In this document: piece by piece, positions 60,223 to 64,000 of the stretch | How the letters are laid out: each line of letters opens with the position of its first letter | Numbering within the stretch: the first letter of the stretch is position 1 | Notes under the pieces: generated by a model | What the model saw: the letters and a program-made list of their open reading frames with translations, nothing else | Database searches by the model: none | Told to the model about the DNA's origin: nothing | Assembly (NCBI GenBank): GCA_936450465.1 | Contig: OW388300.1 | Span: forward strand, 44,734,358 to 44,798,357 | DNA from: Gibbula magus | Taxonomy: Eukaryota; Mollusca; Gastropoda; Trochida; Trochidae | Length of the DNA: 64,000 nucleotides | Direction of reading: 5' to 3' | Translations under genes and position numbers: made by a program

Positions 60223-60960
60223 AGCCGTTCACGCCAAGCGAGTAGTCGCGGCCCTGAACAGGAACAGGAAGGCGGTTTTATTTTCCTCTCTGGCTTGCTT
60301 CATGAATGGGAAGAGTTTAGATCGGCACTTCCTGACTCTCTCAGTAAAGTCCTTTGATAATCTAACAGTCTGTTCACGGTTGAGAGATTTTCGGGCCGCT
60401 TCTAACACCTGCATCTTATCTTTATAGAAGGTAAACTTGACAATCACAGGTCGGGTACTTGATTTGGAGAAAAGACGTTGGGCCCTTTCAATTCCGATAT
60501 TGTTAGCTTCGCCAATGTTGAGTGACTTTGCCAGAAAGTTTTTAACCTTATTTTCACCCTCTTGCCAACTTTCTCCTCGTTTGTCAATTAATCCATGGAA
60601 TATTAATTAAGTTGCTCCGACGTGACTGAGCTTCCTGATTATCAGATGACTTGATGAGTTTTGTCATGGCATCTTGCAATTATTCTTTTTCATGGGTTAG
60701 TGCTGCCAGCTTACCATCGTAATAAGCTTTAAATGAATCCAGTTTGCAGTTCAATGTACTTATTTCGGCTTGGATAGATTTGAGCGTTATAGCGAGGTCA
60801 GCGATTGTTCCAGCGTGCGGTGATGATGTGGGTTGTCCAGGCGAGAGGGATCCAACCTTAAAGCTTCCACATTGGGGATTCATACTGGGCTATAGCTTTA
60901 CCATCGTCTTTATTTGTTTGATATCCATAACATATTCTAAACAACCTCCAAAAATTGTTT
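60222..60960 (-). pseudogene. ORF1 remnant of the minus-strand LINE
   Basis: The minus strand encodes an L1-like ORF1. A coiled-coil stretch ITLKSIQAEISTLNCKLDSF lies around 60780. The RRM/C-terminal part VKFTFYKDKMQVLEAARKSL, ending KQAREENKTAFL, lies at 60440-60250. It is broken into frames and cut at 60222 by the plus-strand LINE fragment. The matching ORF2 starts at about 58030. No 2A motif was seen in it. Confidence 0.8.
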
Positions 60961-61809
60961 ATAAAAGTTAATCAAGGTTAGATTAGTCATAATTCAATTT
61001 CGCAACATTAATTTCACAAACAAATCTTCAATAAAACTACTTAAATTTTCCATATATCGAATGTTTAGTGGCTAGTGGTGGTTTCCACAAAGTCTAGTCA
61101 TTTTCCACAGTAATCTGTACAGAACAGAGAACATTCTCATGTTTTATGAACAGTTATCAAGTTTTTTCAGATTTTAAGGACAATAAATGTGAAGAATTAA
61201 ATATGAAATATTTTCTATTGCAAAATATTATCCATCTAGTCAGATATTTTGATAAAGACATTATCCTCAATGTGATCTAAGCAATTTTGCCCGTTGTCGA
61301 AACCTGACGGTCATGCCAAAAAATGTACAATTAAAACCAAATAAATTGTTTCCAAAAAATAGTTTTATCATTTCTCTTTAGCATACTTCTTCTGCTTTCA
61401 AATAGCTATATAACCATTCATTACTGTCCGTAAATCCTGCTGTAAACGGGAAAAGAGTTGCCATTTTCATTGAAAAAAGTCATTTTTTGATGTTTCTCAT
61501 CTTAATTTAATAATTGAAATATGGCGAAACCCAACATATTATATGTCAAAATAAAGGAAATTTATTAGTGAACAATAATACAAACACTTTGGTCTCATAA
61601 AAAAACGTTAATTCAGTACAAAGCGTGATAATCTGTGATAGGGGCCTCTTTTCTCAAAATGGCGGCCATCTTTTTTAAAGGCATTTAGCTGGGCTTGTCA
61701 CATGTCCATCACATGAATTCATATACTATGGTCACTAGGCTATCTACAAATCACAGGGGCATTTTGTCCCCAAATTTGGTAGTCAGATCTTCTCTGGATC
61801 ATGGACTAT
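60961..61809. other. noncoding AT-rich stretch
   Basis: No gene is supported. It may include the 5' region of the minus-strand LINE. Confidence 0.4.
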
Positions 61810-62150
61810 ATTACATGCCCGTGTAAGATACTGCAGTGTAATATTTATACGGCAATATTAAACAAGTGTAATACCGCCGCACGTATGACGTCACAATAGT
61901 TTGCGAGTATGACGTCACAATGGGAGTAACGTCGTCACAATGGGAGTAACGTCGTCACAATGGCATCGGGCTTGCGGGAATAATAGTTTTGAGAGCCATG
62001 TCGGCTATTTTGCTGGATTATTGGTGGGCGAGTAATGAAAATTTTTAACTCGTGAATGATTGGTATCAAACTCGCTTTCGCTCGTTTTATACAAAATCAT
62101 TTACTCGTTTAATAAAAATGGTATTAAATAGAAGGTCGTTTAGTATCCTC
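61810..62150 (-). mobile_element. composite MITE, copy 2
   Basis: Inverted copy of 29823-30175. It ends GAGGATACTAAACGACC on the minus strand and starts ATTACATGCCCGTGTAAG on the plus strand. The TGACGTCACAATGGGAGTAA region is locally repeated here (61886-61962). It sits about 170 bp upstream of a candidate exon. Confidence 0.82.
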
Positions 62151-62322
62151 TAGTATAGGTATCCAACTAGTATAGGTAATTCTGCAGACGACATTTACAT
62201 AATTATCGCATAAACATGTGTTTTTGTCGAAGTAACACAACTCATAAATGCATCTAGCGGTTGGGATAATCATCATTAAATAGCAATTTATTATTTCTAA
62301 AAGTTCTCTTTGTTCCTTGCAG

Positions 62323-62428
62323 GATACCATCGCTCTAATCAAGGCAACAAAGAAACATTTATACTCAAACGGCCCACAGTGTCAGTTTCCAGTTGATTCA
62401 GCTCTCCTAAACCATGAGAGGCATACAG
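62323..62428 (+). CDS. candidate internal exon of an unidentified host gene
   Basis: A 106-bp segment is preceded by a pyrimidine-rich TTCTCTTTGTTCCTTGCAG and followed by GTAAGTAC, both strong splice sites. Only one forward frame is open throughout: DTIALIKATKKHLYSNGPQC, then QFPVDSALLNHERHT, ending one base into a codon. That phase matches the next candidate exon at 63145. I do not recognise the protein. No upstream exons were found in the window; they could lie to the left. This is the best evidence for a cellular gene in the window. Confidence 0.5.
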
Positions 62429-63144
62429 GTAAGTACAAAGTAATAGTCTTATTGTATCGATTTGTAATCTGTGCTTATATTTGAAAGTAAAGACATGTTT
62501 ATGTTGAGATAGGGTTATTATTATTCCGTTTACTATCTCCTCCAAACGAAGTTGGTGAGGGATTTGATATTGACTCCGTCCGTCTCGAAACCGTTTCCCG
62601 GAGTAGAATAAAAACAACGTAAGGTAAGGCACATCCTAATTTGGTACATGGAACTTTCATCACGTGTTAGTACCGTTGTGCCTTTTGCTATTTTCAACTT
62701 CTTCACATTTTTATTTTTCCGGGTTTCCATGGAAACGCAACTTGGACTCTCGTTTCAGTAGCAGAACTAAAAAGCGCGTACAGCCTTGCAGGGAATGGTG
62801 TCCTCTCCTGCCAAGCAAGAAACAGAACATATTTTGGTCAATGTTGCTTGGACCTATTTATCAGTATCTTGCAACTTGGAGTAATTTTACTATGAAAAAT
62901 CCCTATTGTGCCTTTCATTTTAACAATTAAGATTATCAAATGTATCTGAAACTTGAAGCATGTGGCCAAATTAAGTGAATTAAAAGTCTTTTTTTGATAT
63001 TCATTTCGGACTGCTTTTCTTAAAAATTTGGATTTTGATATTTATTCATATTTTCAGATTTTGAAGTTACCATGTGACAAACCACACAATTCAAACGGTA
63101 GGCCTAATTCTCAAAATGAAAAATATCCTTTTGTTCATTTGCAG
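62429..63144. other. probable intron between the two candidate exons
   Basis: AT-rich sequence running from GTAAGTAC to TTGTTCATTTGCAG. No other open exon of matching phase was found. A possible 44-bp exon after TTTTCAG at 63057 would introduce a stop. Confidence 0.35.
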
Positions 63145-63236
63145 GTGCTTTTTGCTGTTACATTGGGCGTCGTCAGCACCGTTTTCTCCACTTCCTTGAA
63201 GACGTCATTTTTATATTTATTAGCTCTGAAGCATGA
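63145..63236 (+). CDS. candidate terminal exon ending inside the 48-bp array
   Basis: It follows TTTTGTTCATTTGCAG. Joined in phase to the 62323-62428 exon, it reads GAFCCYIGRRQHRFLHFLED, then VIFIFISSEA, and stops at TGA 63234-63236. That stop lies within the first unit of the 48-bp minisatellite. The segment up to FLEDV looks like ordinary coding sequence. The last hydrophobic residues may be read-through into repeat DNA, in which case the original end was lost or an alternative donor is used. Identity unknown. Confidence 0.42.
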
Positions 63237-64000
63237 TACGTCAGTTGACACGTGGTGAGTGCATGTAGTAGCTCTGAAGTATGATACGCCAGTTGACACG
63301 TGGTGAGTGAATGTAGTAGCTCTGAAGTATGATACGTCAGTTGACACGTGGAGAGTGCATGTAGTAGCTCTGAAGCATGATTCGCCAGTTGACACGTGGA
63401 GAGTGCATGTAGTAGCTCTGAAGCATGATACGTCAGTTGACACGTGGTGAGTGCATGTAGCAGGTCTGAAGCATGATACGCCAGTTGACACGTGGTGAGT
63501 GCATGTAGTAGCTCTGAAGCATGATACGCCAGTTGACACGTGGAGAGTGCATGTAGTAGCTCTGAAGCATGATACGTCAGTTGCCACGTGGTGAGTGCAT
63601 GTAGCAGGTCTGAAGCATGATACGCCAGTTGACACGTGGTGAGTGCATGTAGTAGCTCTGAAGCATGATACGCCAGTTGACACGTGGAGAGTGCATGTAG
63701 TAGCTCTGAAGCATGATACGTCAGTTGACACGCGGTGAGTGCATGTAGCAGCTCTGAATTATGATACGTCGGTTGACACGTGGTGAGTGCATGTAGCAGG
63801 TCTGAAGCATGATACGTCAGTTGACACGTGGTGAGTACATGTCGTAGCTCTGAAGTATGATACGTCAGTTGACACGTGCTGAGTGTATGTAGGAGCTCTG
63901 AAGTATGATACGTCAGTTGGCACGTGGTGAGTGCATGTAGGAGCTCTGATGTATGATACGTCAGTTGACACGTGGTGAGTGCATGTAGTAGCTCTGAAGT
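63222..64000. repeat. 48-bp minisatellite running off the window
   Basis: At least 16 units of AGCTCTGAAGCATGATACGT plus CAGTTGACACGTGGTGAGTG and CATGTAGT. Most units carry an E-box CACGTG and a GTGGTGAGTG string that resembles a 5' splice site. The minus strand reads as 16-aa repeats (STDVSCFRATTCTHHV) because 48 is divisible by three; this is probably not a gene. Confidence 0.95.

Noticed and set aside
63135..63971. Minus-strand Cys/Thr-rich repeat ORFs of 198 and 70 codons
   Set aside because: Translation of the 48-bp array; they overlap the opposite strand of a better-supported exon.

Overview
The window looks like AT-rich, repeat-dense nuclear DNA of a marine invertebrate, most likely a mollusc. 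The grounds are several non-LTR retrotransposon lineages (one with a 2A peptide in ORF1), many small inverted-repeat elements, and long minisatellites. The taxon is inferred from repeat style only. No operons or bacterial gene architecture are present. The only host-gene evidence is a pair of phase-compatible, splice-flanked exons near the right end (62323-62428 and 63145-63236). Almost everything else is mobile or tandem-repeat DNA.

Layout. 422-5293: a nearly intact LINE flanked by an 11-bp direct repeat. Its ORF1 has a hydrophobic leader, a canonical 2A motif, a coiled coil and an L1-like RRM region. A single in-frame TAG separates it from an AUG-less endonuclease/reverse transcriptase ORF2, which has one frameshift. 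5294-13200: mostly featureless AT-rich DNA with a few hairpin elements. 13208-32912: a tandem segmental duplication. Copy A is about 13208-21875 and copy B about 22293-32912. Both start in a 39-bp satellite that is about 4 units long in A and nearly 90 units in B. The B array itself holds two adjacent, almost identical 1479-bp blocks. Comparing A with B exposes insertions as filled/empty site pairs: 16781-17128 and 17450-17898 in A; 27746-29593 (with a nested foldback at 28873-29447) and 29823-30175 in B.

33728-43092: two inverted copies of an unusual repeat rich in the palindrome CCCATGGG flank LINE fragments, microsatellites and a hAT-like element. 43852-44128 is a palindrome with a tRNA-like sequence at its centre. 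44590-45142, 48485-50550, 52325-53845 and 63222-64000 are minisatellites with 45-, 41-, 25- and 48-bp units. 53898-60960 is a decayed minus-strand LINE. A second plus-strand LINE fragment sits between its ORF1 and ORF2, and two related palindromic elements lie within its ORF2.

The strongest candidate for something unusual is the expression layout of the first LINE: membrane leader, 2A, RNA-binding ORF1, in-frame UAG, then endonuclease-RT with no AUG. It suggests that ORF1 and ORF2 are made as one recoded polyprotein. All long ORFs inside the minisatellites are judged spurious.
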